From Pseudoalteromonas sp. P1-25 (GTDB lineage Bacteria > Pseudomonadota > Gammaproteobacteria > Enterobacterales > Alteromonadaceae), in assembly GCF_001401805.1 (NCBI RefSeq), contig NZ_LKDW01000010.1, forward strand, positions 62,001 to 126,000: 64,000 bases of DNA, in the 5' to 3' direction. A program made the translations under genes and the position numbers. Every line of letters begins with the position of its first letter. Within the stretch, counting starts at the first letter, position 1. Positions 62,849 through 64,000 of this stretch are shown piece by piece. The notes beneath the pieces were generated by a model. The model searched no databases, was not told the DNA's origin, and was given only the letters and a program-made list of their open reading frames with translations.

Positions 62849-63358
62849 ATGAAATCACTTATTTTAGCTAGTTTAGTTGCTAGCGCATCAGCACTTACAG
62901 TTTTACCTGCTTATGCACAAACGGACACAGATGCGGTAGTTCAAACTGAAGGCATGGCAAATTTAGTTAACGTTTTAAATAATGCCACTCCAGAAACTGC
63001 GCCAGATCAATTAAAAGCTGACTTAGTTTCTGCCATCAACGGTGTATGTACCGACTGTACGCCTACACAAGTTGACTCTATGATGACCGTAGTTGTAGAT
63101 GCAATAGGCGCAGACAGCGCTTTTATTTCTGACTTTTTAGCTGCACTTGTTGCTGCAGGCGTGGATAGCGATGCTGTTACTCTGGCGGCAATTACTGCTG
63201 GGGTTGATGCAACTGTAGCATCAGAAGCAACAGCTGCGGGTCCTACTGAGCCTACAGCCCCTACTGGCCCTGTTATTGTTACCCTACCTACAACAACTGT
63301 ACCGCAAGGTGCTGGCGGTACTGGTGGTGATGCGGGTATTTCTGAAGTTGGCAACTAA
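62849..63358 (+). CDS. Small secreted Ala/Thr/Pro-rich protein downstream of lapD
   Basis: A 169-residue protein with a clear signal peptide (MKSLILASLVASASALTVLP..AYAQ). The mature part is a helical, Ala/Val/Asp-rich domain with a CTDC pair (C67, C70), then a Pro/Thr/Gly-rich low-complexity tail (PTEPTAPTGPVIV...GAGGTGGDAG). At residues 128-131, at the join of the two, stands TAAG, the tetrapeptide LapG cleaves in LapA. It starts 22 bp after the lapD stop and ends at a terminator. No family is recognised. Function unknown; a link to LapG is only a hypothesis. Confidence 0.7.
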   Translation: MKSLILASLVASASALTVLPAYAQTDTDAVVQTEGMANLVNVLNNATPETAPDQLKADLVSAINGVCTDCTPTQVDSMMTVVVDAIGADSAFISDFLAALVAAGVDSDAVTLAAITAGVDATVASEATAAGPTEPTAPTGPVIVTLPTTTVPQGAGGTGGDAGISEVGN

Positions 63359-63380
63359 ATAATTATTAGTTTTATAATAC

Positions 63381-63406
63381 AAACGCAGCCTAATGGCTGC
63401 GTTTTT
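63381..63406 (+). terminator. Rho-independent terminator after the small secreted protein
   Basis: AAACGCAGCC (63381-63390) pairs with GGCTGCGTTT (63395-63404) around TAAT, followed by further T. It closes the lapG-lapD-62849 unit before the ligase-like gene. Confidence 0.9.
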
Positions 63407-63464
63407 ACTTTAAACACTTTGTTTAAATACGTTGTTTAATTTTTAGCTTGATTTTGAGAAAGCT

Positions 63465-64000
63465 GTGAATCGTTTTATATTTTTTTTGCTGTGTGCAATT
63501 GTTTTTTTGCTGCCTCTACCTTTAGGTAGCTACCGCCCTTGGGCTATTATGGCTATGGGTATTTTAATTTGTATTACCTTTTTAATGCATTTAGTAAATA
63601 GCGCTGTTAATAATCAAAAAACTTACCCCCCGCGTTATTCATATCCGGTTTTTATAACTTTGCTATTGGTGTGCGCTACCTGTATTTTACAATTTTACAC
63701 CGTAAGCTTAGACCCCTTTCAAACAAAGCAAATGCTGTTAAAAACAAGCTTTATGCTACTTTTTTGCTGGCTTGTTTTTATTTATTGCGACAATAGTGAG
63801 CGAATAAAAAAACTTATTTATACCATTATTGCTGCAGGGGTTTTTCAGGCTTTGTATGCCACGTACCTAAATCTCTCGCCAGATATGCTCAGCCCTATTT
63901 TTGGGTATAAACATACGCAGCGCGCTATAGGCACATTTACTTACTCTAATTTTTTAGCTAATTATTTAGCGCTGTGTTTATGTTTAGGCATAGGTGTATT
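63465..64000 (+). CDS. O-antigen-ligase-like membrane protein (partial, runs off the right edge)
   Basis: An open frame begins with GTG at 63465, preceded by GAGAAAGCT, and continues for 178 codons to the window end. The product starts NRFIFFLLCAIVFLLPLPLGSYRPWA and shows at least four hydrophobic helices, with GYKHTQRAIGTFTYSNFLANYLAL, which resembles the ligase/polymerase signature before the catalytic loop of WaaL/Wzy proteins. A separate polysaccharide ligase or polymerase is likely. It follows the LapG/LapD unit on the same strand after a terminator. Confidence 0.72.
   Translation, partial: MNRFIFFLLCAIVFLLPLPLGSYRPWAIMAMGILICITFLMHLVNSAVNNQKTYPPRYSYPVFITLLLVCATCILQFYTVSLDPFQTKQMLLKTSFMLLFCWLVFIYCDNSERIKKLIYTIIAAGVFQALYATYLNLSPDMLSPIFGYKHTQRAIGTFTYSNFLANYLALCLCLGIGV

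Noticed and set aside
63007..63354. A 115-codon minus-strand frame opposite the small secreted protein
   Set aside because: It mirrors the Ala/Thr/Pro codons of the plus-strand gene, which has a good signal peptide, ribosome site and terminator.

Overview
The window looks like about 64 kb of chromosome from a marine gammaproteobacterium of the Alteromonadales, most probably Pseudoalteromonas. This is inferred from the AT-rich coding style, the protein families (AlaA, RsmF, an AcnD/PrpF-type methylcitrate cycle, LapG/LapD, vps-like exopolysaccharide genes) and the gene order. No phage, transposase, CRISPR array, rRNA or tRNA gene was recognised.

Region 1 (1-9100) is mostly housekeeping: the tail of a glycine-zipper envelope protein, alaA, an orphan HPt phosphotransfer protein, the tRNA modification enzyme tapT with a putative metalloprotease, a PilJ-type sensor without an output domain, dcd, apbC divergent from metG, and eda. 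Region 2 (9148-26844) is a nitrate-assimilation and molybdenum-cofactor island. One minus-strand unit, narK - PP2C/kinase fusion - porin, imports nitrate. A second, nasC-like reductase - nasA - moaA - mobA - moaB - moaC - moaD - moaE - MOSC, makes the nitrate reductase, its electron donor and its cofactor. moeB, modABC and moeA complete cofactor synthesis and molybdate uptake. Sigma-54-type promoters with upstream NtrC-like sites precede both units, so nitrogen limitation probably switches on the pathway. No nitrite reductase is present in the window.

Region 3 (26917-32986) is an uncharacterised envelope locus: two lipoproteins that appear related to each other, with an outer-membrane beta-barrel gene between them. 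Region 4 (33509-40462) is a complete methylcitrate-cycle operon for propionate (gntR regulator, prpB, prpC, acnD, prpF), with three TGTCGACA operators at its promoter and a 16-copy heptamer tandem repeat between gntR and prpB. rsmF follows on the other strand.

Region 5 (42267-64000) is a polysaccharide and biofilm region, visibly more AT-rich in its centre. It has an O-acyltransferase, a gene-free block of about 1.1 kb built of three diverged copies of a roughly 273-bp palindromic repeat, and then a Wzx/Wzy-type exopolysaccharide cluster read on the minus strand. Order in the direction of transcription is galU, flippase, three glycosyltransferases and polymerase, acyltransferase, then vpsL/M/N/O-like genes, a CpsB-type phosphatase and a vpsP-like gene. 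Divergent from galU are lapG and lapD (c-di-GMP control of adhesin release), a small secreted Ala/Thr/Pro-rich protein, and the start of an O-antigen-ligase-like membrane protein cut by the window edge.

Most notable points: the likely NtrC/sigma-54 control and the kinase/phosphatase gene in the nitrate operon; the lipoprotein/barrel/lipoprotein locus; a LapG homologue whose expected catalytic Asp is Gly; and the tandem palindromic repeat block.
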